Source of the DNA: Halomonas socia
Lineage (GTDB): Bacteria > Pseudomonadota > Gammaproteobacteria > Pseudomonadales > Halomonadaceae
Length of the DNA stretch: 64,000 nucleotides
NCBI RefSeq assembly: GCF_010977575.1
Contig: NZ_CP048812.1
Location: 4,464,001-4,528,000 of the forward strand
Direction of reading: 5' to 3'
Below are positions 1 through 8,910 of this stretch, in pieces (position 1 is the first letter of the stretch; each line of letters begins with the position of its first letter). The position numbers were made by a program, and so were the translations under genes. The notes beneath the pieces are model-generated. The model was not told the origin of the DNA. It saw nothing but the letters and a program-made list of their open reading frames with translations, and made no database searches.

Positions 1-190
1 TCAAGGCGTCGCCCTCCATGCGCATCTCACGTGATCATAGCCTCAAGTGTGTGCCAGCTTTGGCATTCTGACAATGCGGCGCCGCAGAGCGGCACCACAC
101 AGACCGCTTTTGCCTATCCGCCGGGGCCTGTACCGCTCGGTGCTGATCCGTCGACAGAATCTCGGACATGCACCAGCGAGGGACGCCGGG
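1..190. other. No recognisable gene at left edge
   Basis: I see no supported coding region here. Short open frames exist on both strands but none has a ribosome-binding site or a recognisable product. The stretch lies beyond the 3' end of folA and leads into the palindromic repeat at 191-290. Confidence 0.4.
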
Positions 191-290
191 GGCAGGCCGA
201 AGAGGAGGTGTCGATGCCAGGGATGGCATCGGTAGCGCCCAGGGACGGTTTACAGCGCCTCCTCGTAGGCCTGCCGACGGGATAGTCCCG
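191..290 (-). repeat. Palindromic intergenic repeat, copy A
   Basis: First of three related copies. The outer stem pairs 191-198 (GGCAGGCC) with 268-275 (GGCCTGCC). A second stem pairs 202-208 (GAGGAGG) with 258-264 (CCTCCTC). An inner hairpin pairs 212-219 (CGATGCCA) with 224-231 (TGGCATCG). A further small hairpin (CGGGA/TCCCG) lies at about 278-290. It begins 34 bp after the folA stop, so it would be in the folA 3' untranslated RNA. Stem sequences differ from copies B and C but pairing is kept. Confidence 0.8.
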
Positions 291-308
291 AGCGGCACTG
301 CCAATGAC

Positions 309-860
309 TCAATCGGGAGCTGCCCCACCCTTGCGACGCCGATACTCGACGAATGCATAGGCCGGCTGGCCCTCGTGCGGTGTGCCGGGCACCCGCTGGT
401 ACTGCTGCCACTCGCCCAGGTCAAGCTCCGGGAAGCGCGCATCGCCCTCCACCTCGAGGTCGACCTCGGTGAGGTAGAGGCGCGCGGCGTAGGGCATGGC
501 CTGAGCGTAGATCTGCCCGCCGCCCATCACCATGATCTCCTCCACCCCGTCGATGATCGCCTGCTGGTCGGCGAGGTCCAGGGCGTTTTCGATATCGTGG
601 CAGACCCGCACGCCCGGGTGCTCGAAGGCAGTATCGCGCGTCACGACGATATTCAGCCGCCCCGGCAGCGGCTTGCCGATAGAGGCAAACGTCTTGCGCC
701 CCATTACCAACGGCTTGCCCTGGGTCATGGCCTTGAAGAACTTGAGGTCCTCGGGCAGATACCAGGGTAGCTGATTGTCGACGCCGATCACTCGGTTGCG
801 CGCCATGGCCGCGATCATCGCCACCGGCACCATGGTGTCAAACGGGTATCCCCAGCTCAT
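309..860 (-). CDS. folA: Dihydrofolate reductase
   Basis: Reduces dihydrofolate to tetrahydrofolate with NADPH and so recycles the folate oxidised by thymidylate synthase. The 183-residue protein shows the family landmarks: an N-terminal strand ending NRVIG, the substrate-site region [13 protein letters not shown] with the conserved acidic residue, the [15 protein letters not shown] cofactor segment and the VMGGGQIY motif. The ATG at 860 overlaps the thyA stop by 4 bp (ATGA), which suggests translational coupling. A second ATG at 833 ([10 protein letters not shown]) matches the usual family N-terminus better, so the first nine residues may not be translated. The palindromic repeat copy A follows the stop. 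Confidence 0.95.
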   Translation of the reverse strand: MSWGYPFDTMVPVAMIAAMARNRVIGVDNQLPWYLPEDLKFFKAMTQGKPLVMGRKTFASIGKPLPGRLNIVVTRDTAFEHPGVRVCHDIENALDLADQQAIIDGVEEIMVMGGGQIYAQAMPYAARLYLTEVDLEVEGDARFPELDLGEWQQYQRVPGTPHEGQPAYAFVEYRRRKGGAAPD

Positions 861-1711
861 ACCGCCACCTCTGCCTTGATATGCGGGTGCGGGTCGTAGC
901 CCTCGATGGCGATATCCTCGAAGCGGAAGGCGAACAGATCACTCACTTCGGCGTTGAGAATGAGACGCGGCGCCGGGCGCGGCGTGCGCGACAGCTGCAG
1001 CTCGGCCTGTTCGAGATGATTGGCATATAGGTGTGCATCACCCAGGGTGTGGACGAACTCCCCCGGCGCGAGGCCGGCCACCTGGGCCACCATGCAGGTC
1101 AGCAGCGCGTAACTGGCGATATTGAACGGCACGCCGAGGAAGATATCGGCGCTGCGCTGGTAGAGCTGGCAGGAGAGCCGCCCCTCGGCGACGTAGAACT
1201 GGAACAGCGCGTGGCACGGCGGCAACGCCATCTCGTCGACCAGCGCCGGGTTCCAGGCCGAGACGATCAGCCGCCGCGAGTCGGGGTTGCGCTTTATCTG
1301 CTCGACCACCTGGCGGATCTGGTCGACGTGGCCGCCGTCGGGACGCGGCCAGCTGCGCCACTGGTAGCCGTAGACCGGCCCCAGGTCGCCGTTGGCGTCG
1401 GCCCACTCGTCCCAGATGCGCACCCCGTTGTCCTTGAGGTAGCGTATATTGGTGTCGCCGGAGAGAAACCACAGCAGCTCGTGGATGATCGAGCGCAGGT
1501 GCAGCTTCTTGGTGGTCACCAGCGGAAAGCCGCGCGCCAGGTCGAAACGCATCTGGAGGCCGAACACGCTGCGCGTGCCGACCCCGGTGCGGTCGTGCTT
1601 GGCCACGCCCTGGGCCAGCACATGGCGCATCAGGTCCAGGTAAGGCTGCTCGAGCGCCGGGGCATCAGCCGCCGGCCGTTCAGCATCATGGTATTGAGGA
1701 GACTGTGTCAC
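857..1711 (-). CDS. thyA: Thymidylate synthase
   Basis: Makes dTMP from dUMP using methylene-tetrahydrofolate. The 284-residue protein has the catalytic cysteine at about residue 166 in [13 protein letters not shown], the phosphate-binding arginine region [12 protein letters not shown] and the nucleotide-binding stretch [19 protein letters not shown]. Compared with the E. coli enzyme there is about 20 extra residues at the N-terminus; an internal methionine at residue 28 lies within the conserved LDLMRHVL helix and is therefore too late to be the start. It is coupled to folA by a 4-bp overlap, which fits their joint role in the folate cycle. Confidence 0.96.
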   Translation of the reverse strand: MTQSPQYHDAERPAADAPALEQPYLDLMRHVLAQGVAKHDRTGVGTRSVFGLQMRFDLARGFPLVTTKKLHLRSIIHELLWFLSGDTNIRYLKDNGVRIWDEWADANGDLGPVYGYQWRSWPRPDGGHVDQIRQVVEQIKRNPDSRRLIVSAWNPALVDEMALPPCHALFQFYVAEGRLSCQLYQRSADIFLGVPFNIASYALLTCMVAQVAGLAPGEFVHTLGDAHLYANHLEQAELQLSRTPRPAPRLILNAEVSDLFAFRFEDIAIEGYDPHPHIKAEVAV

Positions 1712-1734
1712 GCGTTTGCCATTTTGAAAAGTGG

Positions 1735-1755
1735 GCCGGGCAGCAAGCGCCCGGC
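1735..1755 (-). terminator. Weak terminator between lgt and thyA
   Basis: Inverted repeat GCCGGGC (1735-1741) and GCCCGGC (1749-1755) with a 7-nt loop, followed on the minus strand by a stretch with four Ts (CACTTTTC). It lies 20 bp past the lgt stop and 24 bp before the thyA start, so it could separate the two transcripts, though the U-tract is imperfect. Confidence 0.4.
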
Positions 1756-1774
1756 GTTGAATATTGCAGCCGCC

Positions 1775-2566
1775 CTAGCCCGCCAGGCGCTGATCCACCG
1801 GCTGGCGCCGCGACCAGCCGATCAGCGCCGCACCGGCCAGTATCATCGGCACGGTCAGCAGCATGCCCATGGTCACCCAGCCGAAGGCGATAAAGCCGAT
1901 GTGGGCGTCGGGCAGGCGCACGAACTCCACCGCGAAGCGGAACACGCCATACAACATCAGAAACAGCCCGGAGACCAAGCCGCGCTGGCGCGGCGTAGCC
2001 GATACCGCCCACAGCACCGCGAACAGCACCAGGCCCTCGAGCAGCGCCTCGTAGAGCGCCGAGGGATGCCGCGGCTCCGGCCCCATCCCGGGAAACGGCA
2101 TGCCCCAGGGCAACTCGGTGACACGCCCCGGCAGCTCGCGGTTGATGAAATTGCCGATGCGCCCGGCACCCAGGCCGATGGGTACCAGCGGGGCGATGAA
2201 GTCGGTCAGGGTAAAGAATGCCAGGCGCTTCTTGCGGGCGAAATAGAGCGCCGCCAGCAATACCCCGATCAGGCCGCCGTGGAAACTCATGCCACCGTCC
2301 CAGACCTGGAACAGCCATAGCGGATTGTCGATCAGCCGGCCCATGCCGTAGAACAGCGCATAACCGAGGCGACCGCCGGCGACCACGCCGATGGCGCAGT
2401 AGAACAGCAGGTCGCCGATGTCGTCGCGGGTCAGGCCGAGCCGCGCCGCGCGCCGGCAGCCCAGCCACCAGGCGGCCACGAAGCCGATCACGTACATCAG
2501 GCCGTACCAGTGAATGCTAAGCGGCCCAAGGGAGATGGCGACCGGGTCGATATCGGGATAGTTCAT
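1775..2566 (-). CDS. lgt: Phosphatidylglycerol-prolipoprotein diacylglyceryl transferase
   Basis: Inner-membrane enzyme that transfers diacylglycerol from phosphatidylglycerol to the lipobox cysteine of prolipoproteins, the first step of lipoprotein maturation. The 263-residue protein is strongly hydrophobic with about seven membrane segments and carries the family signatures FHGGLIG (about residues 95-101) and [18 protein letters not shown]. The lgt-thyA-folA order is common in gammaproteobacteria. One likely client, the small lipoprotein at 15276-15701, is in this window. Confidence 0.95.
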   Translation of the reverse strand: MNYPDIDPVAISLGPLSIHWYGLMYVIGFVAAWWLGCRRAARLGLTRDDIGDLLFYCAIGVVAGGRLGYALFYGMGRLIDNPLWLFQVWDGGMSFHGGLIGVLLAALYFARKKRLAFFTLTDFIAPLVPIGLGAGRIGNFINRELPGRVTELPWGMPFPGMGPEPRHPSALYEALLEGLVLFAVLWAVSATPRQRGLVSGLFLMLYGVFRFAVEFVRLPDAHIGFIAFGWVTMGMLLTVPMILAGAALIGWSRRQPVDQRLAG

Positions 2567-2645
2567 CTAGCGTCCTGCTCGTGAAGAGAAAGGCATTAGG
2601 CGCCGTGCGAAAACTGCCTGCGCTCGGCGACGTTTCGTACACAGC

Positions 2646-4037
2646 CTAGGCATCGGCGGCCAGCCAGCGGCGTACCAGGTCAACCAGCGCCTGGGGACGA
2701 TACGGCTTGGCGAGGTAATCGTCCATGCCGGCGTCGAAGAAACGCTGGCGATCGCTGTCGCTGGCGTTGGCGGTCAGCGCCACCAGCACGCTGCGCTGCG
2801 CCTGCTCCGCGCTGCGCCAGCGGCGACTGGTCTCGACGCCGTCGAGCCCCTGCATGTAGATGTCCATGAACACCAGGTCGTAGCACTGCTGCTCGCGCAG
2901 GCGCAGCGCCTCTTCACCGTCGCGGGCCGTATCCACGCGCATGCCTTCGGCTTCCAGCACCTGGCGCGCCAACATGGTGTTGACCGGCCCGTCGTCGACG
3001 ATCAGCACCCGCGGCACCTGAGAGGATAGCGCCTCGTCGCGCCGAGCGGTCGGCGTCTGGCGCGAAGCCGCAGCACGCGTCGCCCCCGCGGCACCCAGGG
3101 CTTGCGGCTCCTCCACCAGATTGGTGACCAGGGTTTCCAGGTCGGCGAGCTGCTCCAGCAAGCGCGGCGTCGGCTGCCCGGGTGCTTGCAGCGTATGCAT
3201 CAGCTCGCCCAGCTCCTTCTGCAGCACTTGCAGGTAACGGCTCTTGAGGCGCGACTCCTCGCGTGCCCGATCCCGCGACAGCATCAGCTGCGCGAGCTGC
3301 TGCTGCTGGTCGACGATATCCTCGAGCAGCCCCATGCAGTGGCCGTGGCCATCGTCCAGTGACAGCAGGCGGAAGGTACGATAGCCGCCCTGGCTGTCAC
3401 TGATGCGCACCACCTCGGCTGTCTGGCCACCCGCCTCGGCAGCGCCATCGGCCCGAATCAGATAGCTCAGCTCCAGGCCCCGCAGTTCGCCAAGACTGCG
3501 CCCGACCAGCTGCTCGAAGACGCCGTTGGCCTCGACCAGCTTGCCCTCGCGGGTAATGAAGGTGGGCAGCGGTAGCCGTCCCAGCATGGTGGCAAAACGC
3601 GGTCGCTCGGCAACCCGCCCCATCAGGGTTTCGAGGGCATCCAACAGCCGCTCGAGGCGCCGCACCGGCCCCTCGCCGACGCCGGCGAAGGGCAGCACCC
3701 GCTCGCTCTTGAGCCAGGTGGGCAGGTCGCCGTGAATGATCCCCAGCAGCCGCTCGAGGCGCTCGTAGGAGACGCCCAGGGCATCTTCCCACTGCTGCAG
3801 ACGCTGACGCAGCATCAACAGAAAGGTCGCCACGCTGAGGCTGGTGCCCAGCGCCAGGGCCAGCAGCAGCCAGCTGAGGTTGTGCCAGTTGCCGGTGTTT
3901 TGTCCATTCGTCTGCCAGATCAATAGCCAGGCCAGCAGGCACAGCAGCATAAGCCCCAACTGCGCCGTGAGTAGCGGCCATAGCAATGGCCAGATCACGC
4001 GCTGCCAGAGGCTATCGGAGGCTTTGTCGACTCGCAT
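2646..4037 (-). CDS. PAS-receiver membrane protein, hybrid kinase lacking kinase core
   Basis: The 463-residue protein has two membrane helices (about 15-42 and 54-76), a HAMP-like or helical linker, a PAS-like region (about 145-240), a coiled segment (about 245-310) and a C-terminal receiver domain (343-461). The receiver has all key residues: the acidic pair D348-D349, phospho-acceptor D392 in VFMDIYMQGLDG, T422 and K444. There is no HATPase domain. Residues 264-283 (KSRYLQVLQKELGELMHTL within them) align with a histidine-kinase H-box, but the phospho-acceptor histidine position is lysine (K274). It therefore looks like a BarA/ArcB-type hybrid kinase that lost its catalytic core and now may act as a membrane-tethered phospho-acceptor. 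Its partner kinase is not visible here. Confidence 0.75.
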   Translation of the reverse strand: MRVDKASDSLWQRVIWPLLWPLLTAQLGLMLLCLLAWLLIWQTNGQNTGNWHNLSWLLLALALGTSLSVATFLLMLRQRLQQWEDALGVSYERLERLLGIIHGDLPTWLKSERVLPFAGVGEGPVRRLERLLDALETLMGRVAERPRFATMLGRLPLPTFITREGKLVEANGVFEQLVGRSLGELRGLELSYLIRADGAAEAGGQTAEVVRISDSQGGYRTFRLLSLDDGHGHCMGLLEDIVDQQQQLAQLMLSRDRAREESRLKSRYLQVLQKELGELMHTLQAPGQPTPRLLEQLADLETLVTNLVEEPQALGAAGATRAAASRQTPTARRDEALSSQVPRVLIVDDGPVNTMLARQVLEAEGMRVDTARDGEEALRLREQQCYDLVFMDIYMQGLDGVETSRRWRSAEQAQRSVLVALTANASDSDRQRFFDAGMDDYLAKPYRPQALVDLVRRWLAADA

Positions 4038-4148
4038 TCTCGTCCCTGTGAACCGTCGAAGGGCCTAAAGTGTACGAAAATGTGCGGCGCCTGTCATGGC
4101 GGCCCGGCGGCGCTTGGTGACGGCGCGGCCGCGCGGTATGGTAGCGCC

Positions 4149-4925
4149 ATGTGCCTGATCGCTTTCGCCTTTCATCCCGGCAGCCGAGTGCCGCTGCGGC
4201 TCGTCGCCAACCGCGACGAACGCCACTCCCGGCCCAGCGCAGCGCTGGCTCGCTGGCGCGACACCCCCGCCATCATCGGCGGGCGCGACCTGGTGGCCGG
4301 CGGCAGCTGGCTGGCGGTGCACAGCGGTGGACGCATGGCGGCCATCACCAATGTCCGCGACCCGGGCATCCAGGTCGCCGCCGCGGCGCCCAGTCGCGGC
4401 GAGCTGGTGCGCCAAGCGCTGCTCAGCGACGATCTGCCGCGCTGGCTTGCCGGGCTCGCCGAGGGCGAGGCGTGGCGCTACAGCGGATTCAACCTGCTGG
4501 CGGGCGACGCTCGGCAACTTTGGCACCTGCATCGTGGCCGCGAGCGCCTGGCACTGCAGTCACTCCCTCCCGGCCACTACGGGCTGTCGAATGCCGACCT
4601 GGACACCCCCTGGCCGAAGCTCGAACTGGCCAAGGCCGGCCTTGCCGAGAGTCTCGTCGCCCAGCGCTGGCCCGACGCGGCGCTGGCAACGATGGCCGAC
4701 AGCCAGGAGGTCGAGGACCCTCGCACCCTGCCGGACACCGGCGTCGGCGAGACCCTCGAGCGCTTCCTGTCGCCGCCCTTCATCGTCGGTGAGGAGTACG
4801 GCACCCGCGCCACCAGCTGGCTGAGCTGGCACGCCGACGGCCGACTCAAGTTCGGCGAACGCCGCTTCGGCCCGGGCGGCATGCCCGCCGGCGAAACGAC
4901 TGAACGCCTACTCCTCGGCACCTGA
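4149..4925 (+). CDS. NRDE family (TANGO2-like) protein
   Basis: The 258-residue protein begins MCLIAF, with cysteine directly after the initiator methionine as expected of this family, and has the name-giving NRDE motif at residues 21-24 (VANRDERH). Later family features include GGSWLAV and ALSRG-like turns and the segment TYGTRATSW-like (GTRATSWLSW). The open frame extends to 4080 but the longer start would bury the conserved MCLI N-terminus. In eukaryotes the homologue TANGO2 is linked to haem or lipid handling; the bacterial role is not established. It converges with ptsP and the two are separated by a heptamer repeat tract. Confidence 0.85.
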   Translation: MCLIAFAFHPGSRVPLRLVANRDERHSRPSAALARWRDTPAIIGGRDLVAGGSWLAVHSGGRMAAITNVRDPGIQVAAAAPSRGELVRQALLSDDLPRWLAGLAEGEAWRYSGFNLLAGDARQLWHLHRGRERLALQSLPPGHYGLSNADLDTPWPKLELAKAGLAESLVAQRWPDAALATMADSQEVEDPRTLPDTGVGETLERFLSPPFIVGEEYGTRATSWLSWHADGRLKFGERRFGPGGMPAGETTERLLLGT

Positions 4926-4926
4926 T

Positions 4927-4978
4927 GCCCGCAGCCCGCAGCCCGCAGCCCGCAGCCCGCAGCCCGCAGCCCGCAGCC
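4927..4978. repeat. Seven-copy tandem heptamer (GCCCGCA)
   Basis: Seven perfect copies of the 7-bp unit GCCCGCA run from 4927 to 4975, followed by a partial copy. They fill the gap between the converging NRDE gene (stop 4925) and ptsP (stop 4986). A perfect tract like this is prone to slippage, so copy number probably varies between strains. It lies just outside both coding regions, so a change in copy number should not shift either frame. Confidence 0.9.
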
Positions 4979-4985
4979 AAACAGC

Positions 4986-7247
4986 CTAATCCCGCGGCGG
5001 GAGCAGATGCGCCAATTGCCACTCGCCCAGCCGGGCGGCCAGGTGTGCGCGCACCTTGGCCGGCGACTCCAGCGCCAGCGTCTCGCTGACCAGCGACTGC
5101 GCCGCCGGCAGCGGCACGCGGCGGATCGCCGCCCGCACCCGCGGTAGGCTCGGCGCGTTCATCGACAGCGCATCGAAGCCCATGCCCATCAGCAGCAGCG
5201 CCCCGGCCGGGTCCCCGGCCAGCTCGCCGCACACCGAGACCGGCATCTGCAGTGCCGCCGACTCCTTGGCGAGTCGCTCCAGCGCGGCGAGCACCGCCGG
5301 ATGGCAGGCATCATAGAGCTCGGCGACGCGCGGATTGTTACGGTCCACGGCCAGCAGGTACTGGGTCAGGTCGTTGCTGCCCACCGAGAAGAAGTCGGCC
5401 CGCTCAGCCAGCGCGGCAAGCTGGTAGAGCGTCGCCGGGACCTCGAGCATCACGCCGACCTTGGGCCGCGGCACCTTGACGCCCTCCTCGGCGATCTCCT
5501 CCAAGGCACGGTCGAGCAGGCGTAGTGCAGCGTCGACTTCGTCGACGTTGGTGACCATGGGCAGCAATACCTGCAGGTTATCGAGCCCCTCGGAGGCCTT
5601 GAGCATGGCGCGCAGCTGCACCATCAGCACTTCGGGATGGTCGAGGGTCACGCGGATGCCGCGCCAGCCGAGGAAGGGGTTGGCTTCGTCGATGGGAAAG
5701 TACGGCAGGTCCTTGTCGCCGCCGATATCCAGGGTACGCATCACCACCGGCAGCGGCGCGAAGCTCTCGAGCTGGTCGCGGTAGAGGCGAATCTGCTCCT
5801 GCTCACCGGGGAAGCGCTCGGTGATCATGAACGGTACTTCGGTGCGGTACAGCCCCACCCCGCTGATGCGCGGCTTGAGCGAGGCTACCGCGTCCACCGC
5901 CAGGCCGGTGTTGACCATCAGCGGCATGGCGTAGCCGTCGGGAGTCTCGCTGGGCAGGTCCTGCTCGTGCTCGAGCACCGCCGTCAGCGCGTCTTCCTCG
6001 GCGATCAGCGCACGGTAGTGGCTCTCCAGCTCGGCGCCGGGGCGTACGAACAGGCGCCCGCGATGACCGTCGAGCACCACCTTGGTGCCATTGAGGCGCG
6101 GCAGCGGCAGATCGACCATGCCCAGCACGGTGGGGATGCCCATGGCCCGGGCCAGGATCGCCACGTGGGAGGTGCTCGAGCCGCGCACCGAGACCAGCCC
6201 AGCGAGCTTGTCGCGGGGCACTTCGCCAAGCGTTGCCACGCTGATCTCGTCGCCGACCAGCACGGTGCGCTCGGCGAAGGTGTCAGGGGTCTGCGGCGAC
6301 TCTTCCTGCAGATGCGCCAGCACCCGCCGCCCCAGGTCGCGGATATCCGCGGCGCGCTCGCGCAGGTAGTTGTCGTCGACCCGCTCCAGATACTGCACGT
6401 GACGGCGTACCACATCGGCCAGGGCGCCGGGAGCCCACTGGCCCTCGCGGATGCGTTTCACGACCTCCTGACCCAGCGCCGCCTCGCTGAGCATCTCCTG
6501 GTAGACCTCGAACAGCGCCAGCTCCTGGGCGCTGATACGGCTGGCCAGGCGCTCGCCGGCGGCGCGAATCTCGTCGCGCACCCGGTAGATGGCGTCCTTG
6601 AGGCGCTTGATCTCGTAGTCGACGTCGGTGGGAACCAGGTCGGGCACGTTGTCGAGATCGGCCGGCGGCGAGATCACCAGCGCCTCGCCGATGACCATGC
6701 CCGGCGAGGCCGCGACCCCGGTGAACATCGCCTGGCCATCGCCGCGGCTGGCACGCGTCAGCCCGCCGGTGGCCAGCGCATGGGCCAGCACGCCGGCCAA
6801 CTGCGCGGCCATGGTCACCAGGAAGGCTTCGTCACCCTCGTCGAAACGTCGCTTGTCCTGCTGCTGCACCACCAGTACGCCGAGCATGCGCCGCTGGTGG
6901 ATGATCGGCACACCGAGAAAGCTCGAGTAGCGCTCCTCGCCGGTCTCCTCGAAATAGCGGAACAGCGGATGGCTGGGCGCATCCTCGAGGTTGAGCGGCT
7001 CCTCGCGCTGGCCGACCAGGCCCACCAGGCCCTCGCCAAGGCGTAGTGATACCTGGCCCACGGCGCGGCTGTGCAGGCCGATGGTGTCGTTGAGCACCAG
7101 CCGCTGCTGGTCGGTGTCGAACAGGTAGAAGGAGCACACATCGGTGCGCATCGCCTTGCGAATGCGGCGCACCATGGTCGACAGCGCAGCTTCCAGCGTG
7201 CGGGCGCTGTTGACCTCCTGGACAATGCGGCGAAGGACATCGAGCAT
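4986..7247 (-). CDS. ptsP: Phosphoenolpyruvate-protein phosphotransferase PtsP (EI-Ntr)
   Basis: First enzyme of the nitrogen phosphotransferase system: it takes phosphate from PEP and passes it to NPr (PtsO), a regulatory rather than sugar-uptake chain. The 753-residue protein has an N-terminal GAF domain (about 1-165), the EI N-terminal helical domain, the swivelling phosphohistidine domain with H361 in VRGSSTSHVAILAR, and a C-terminal TIM-barrel PEP-binding domain with MVTNVDEV and the active-site cysteine in MPVSVCGELAGDP. It follows rppH by 54 bp on the same strand, the usual rppH-ptsP arrangement. Confidence 0.95.
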   Translation of the reverse strand: MLDVLRRIVQEVNSARTLEAALSTMVRRIRKAMRTDVCSFYLFDTDQQRLVLNDTIGLHSRAVGQVSLRLGEGLVGLVGQREEPLNLEDAPSHPLFRYFEETGEERYSSFLGVPIIHQRRMLGVLVVQQQDKRRFDEGDEAFLVTMAAQLAGVLAHALATGGLTRASRGDGQAMFTGVAASPGMVIGEALVISPPADLDNVPDLVPTDVDYEIKRLKDAIYRVRDEIRAAGERLASRISAQELALFEVYQEMLSEAALGQEVVKRIREGQWAPGALADVVRRHVQYLERVDDNYLRERAADIRDLGRRVLAHLQEESPQTPDTFAERTVLVGDEISVATLGEVPRDKLAGLVSVRGSSTSHVAILARAMGIPTVLGMVDLPLPRLNGTKVVLDGHRGRLFVRPGAELESHYRALIAEEDALTAVLEHEQDLPSETPDGYAMPLMVNTGLAVDAVASLKPRISGVGLYRTEVPFMITERFPGEQEQIRLYRDQLESFAPLPVVMRTLDIGGDKDLPYFPIDEANPFLGWRGIRVTLDHPEVLMVQLRAMLKASEGLDNLQVLLPMVTNVDEVDAALRLLDRALEEIAEEGVKVPRPKVGVMLEVPATLYQLAALAERADFFSVGSNDLTQYLLAVDRNNPRVAELYDACHPAVLAALERLAKESAALQMPVSVCGELAGDPAGALLLMGMGFDALSMNAPSLPRVRAAIRRVPLPAAQSLVSETLALESPAKVRAHLAARLGEWQLAHLLPPRD

Positions 7248-7301
7248 AAGCGTTCTTCTTATGGGGCCCCGCGGGGCCTGAATGTCGTGCCGCTGGCGGG
7301 G

Positions 7302-7802
7302 TCAGCCTTCACCCAACGCCAACCGCTGCGCGCGAGGAGCCAGCTCGCGCAGCGCGCGGCGATAGACCTCCCGCTTGAAGGGCACCACCTGGCCCAGTGG
7401 ATACCAGTAGCTGACCCAGCGCCAGCCGTCGAATTCCGGTTTGGCGGTGGTGTCCACGCAGATTTGGCTATCCTGACAGCGAATCTGCAATAGAAACCAC
7501 TTCTGTTTCTGGCCGATGCATACCGGCCGCGAATGCGTTCTTATCATGCGTCGTGGCAGACGATAGCGCAGCCACCCCCGGGTACAGGCCAGCACGTCGA
7601 CATCGGCAGAGGTCAAGCCGATCTCTTCTTCCAGCTCGCGATACAGTGCCTGCTGCGGTGTCTCTTCAGCCTTGATGCCTCCCTGGGGAAACTGCCACGC
7701 ATTCTGTCCCACCCGACGCGCCCAAAGCAGCTGGCCCTCGCGGTTGGCAATGATGATGCCAACGTTGGGGCGGAAGCCGTCAGCGTCGATCACGGACGTC
7801 AC
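7302..7802 (-). CDS. rppH: RNA pyrophosphohydrolase
   Basis: Removes pyrophosphate from the 5' end of triphosphorylated mRNA, which opens the transcript to RNase E decay. The 166-residue protein has a complete Nudix box at residues 41-63 ([20 protein letters not shown] followed by IGL), preceded by the typical [10 protein letters not shown] and WQFPQ segments. It is the first gene of the rppH-ptsP pair and is divergent from the HAD phosphatase gene at 7942. Confidence 0.95.
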   Translation of the reverse strand: MTSVIDADGFRPNVGIIIANREGQLLWARRVGQNAWQFPQGGIKAEETPQQALYRELEEEIGLTSADVDVLACTRGWLRYRLPRRMIRTHSRPVCIGQKQKWFLLQIRCQDSQICVDTTAKPEFDGWRWVSYWYPLGQVVPFKREVYRRALRELAPRAQRLALGEG

Positions 7803-7941
7803 CTTATGAATCCACTATTGCCGCCATTCTTCCACAAAGCCGGAAAGCCCATCAATACGCTTGCCGCGCCCGGCATTGTTGCCGGGCCGCCAACTCTGCA
7901 ATAATCGGCGGCTGTTTTGTCCCTCACCCTAGGAGCGCGCC

Positions 7942-8595
7942 TTGAGTCTGGCCATCTTCGATCTCGACAATACCTTGCTTGGCATCGACAGCGATCACGC
8001 CTGGGGCGAATTTCTGCTCGAGCAGGGCGCCGTGGATCCGGTGAGCTACCGCGAGGCCAACGAGCGCTTCATGCGCGACTATGACGCCGGCACCCTGGAT
8101 ATCCACGCCTTTCTCGAGGTCGCGCTGAAACCGCTGGCCGACAACACCCCGGAGCAGCTCGCCGCCTGGCATCAGCAGTTCATGGCCAGCAAGATCGAGC
8201 CGAACATCCTGGCCAAGGGCGAGGAGCTGCTGGCGCGCCACCGCACCCGCGGCGACACCCTGCTGATCATTACCGCCACCAACCGCTTCATCACCGGACC
8301 GATCGCCGAACGCCTCGGCGTCGACCACCTGATCGCCGTGGAGCCGGAAATCGTCGACGGCCGCTACACCGGCCGCGTCGCGGGCACCCCCAGTTACCGT
8401 GAGGGCAAGGTCGAGCGCCTCGAGGCGTGGCTCGCCCACACCGACCTAACGCTGGATGGCGCCTGGTTCTACAGCGATTCGCACAATGACCTGGCACTGC
8501 TGGAGCAGGTCGACCACCCGGTGGCAGTGGACCCCGATGATACCCTGCACGAGATCGCCCAGGCGCGGAACTGGCGGATCATGAGCCTGCGCTGA
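7942..8595 (+). CDS. HAD-superfamily phosphatase, SerB-like (HAD-IB)
   Basis: The 217-residue protein has the HAD motif I FDLDNTLLG with nucleophile D7 and acid/base D9, motif II IITAT (about residue 110), the lysine in the YREGKVERL region and motif IV YSDSHNDLALL. It resembles the HAD-IB subgroup that includes phosphoserine phosphatase and histidinol-phosphatase-type enzymes; the exact substrate cannot be told. The start is TTG at 7942, supported by AGGAG at 7931-7935; an upstream ATG in frame is absent. A strong terminator hairpin follows 45 bp after the stop. Confidence 0.85.
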   Translation: MSLAIFDLDNTLLGIDSDHAWGEFLLEQGAVDPVSYREANERFMRDYDAGTLDIHAFLEVALKPLADNTPEQLAAWHQQFMASKIEPNILAKGEELLARHRTRGDTLLIITATNRFITGPIAERLGVDHLIAVEPEIVDGRYTGRVAGTPSYREGKVERLEAWLAHTDLTLDGAWFYSDSHNDLALLEQVDHPVAVDPDDTLHEIAQARNWRIMSLR

Positions 8596-8640
8596 AGAGA
8601 GCCGAGCGCCACCCGCAAGACTACGACCAACGTATTATAT

Positions 8641-8676
8641 TGCGCCGCACCATTTACCTGATGCGGCGCATTTCGT
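8641..8676 (+). terminator. Rho-independent terminator after HAD gene
   Basis: Perfect 9-bp stem TGCGCCGCA (8641-8649) and TGCGGCGCA (8662-8670) with a 12-nt loop, followed by TTTCGTT. It ends the HAD transcript and insulates the mqo promoter. The rest of 8596-8910 is an AT-richer promoter region without a gene. Confidence 0.8.
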
Positions 8677-8774
8677 TGTAAACCAATGATTTATCTGCTT
8701 ATTTCCAGCCAATCTCAACCAAAGAGATACCTTATGGTCAATCGACTGAGCATAAAGTCGAGCTTTGGCATGGA

Positions 8775-8802
8775 TTTAATTTGTCGACAAAGCGTCTATA
8801 AT
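8775..8802 (+). promoter_or_regulatory. Candidate sigma-70 promoter of mqo
   Basis: A perfect -10 hexamer TATAAT lies at 8797-8802. The best -35 at a suitable spacing is TTTAAT (8775-8780, 16-bp spacer), which is a poor match, so an activator may be needed. The predicted start is about 100 bp before the mqo ATG at 8911. The surrounding 8700-8800 stretch is markedly AT-rich compared with the flanking genes. Confidence 0.5.
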
Positions 8803-8910
8803 GCAGCCATCTGAATGACGTCGAGCCAGCGGTGATCGATCATCGCCGCCGGCCAGGGCCTTCGGTCACCGCCGAGGGATTCGTTCCGCACCAGGCAAGC
8901 GAGAGCCCCC

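Noticed and set aside
1031-2320. 429-codon open frame on the plus strand
   Set aside because: Antisense to thyA and lgt, low-complexity composition rich in R, Q and H, no ribosome-binding site.
4927-4978. Possible CRISPR-like repeat
   Set aside because: Units are 7 bp and contiguous without spacers; no cas genes nearby.
5637-7046. 469-codon plus-strand frame
   Set aside because: Antisense shadow of ptsP; no family features.
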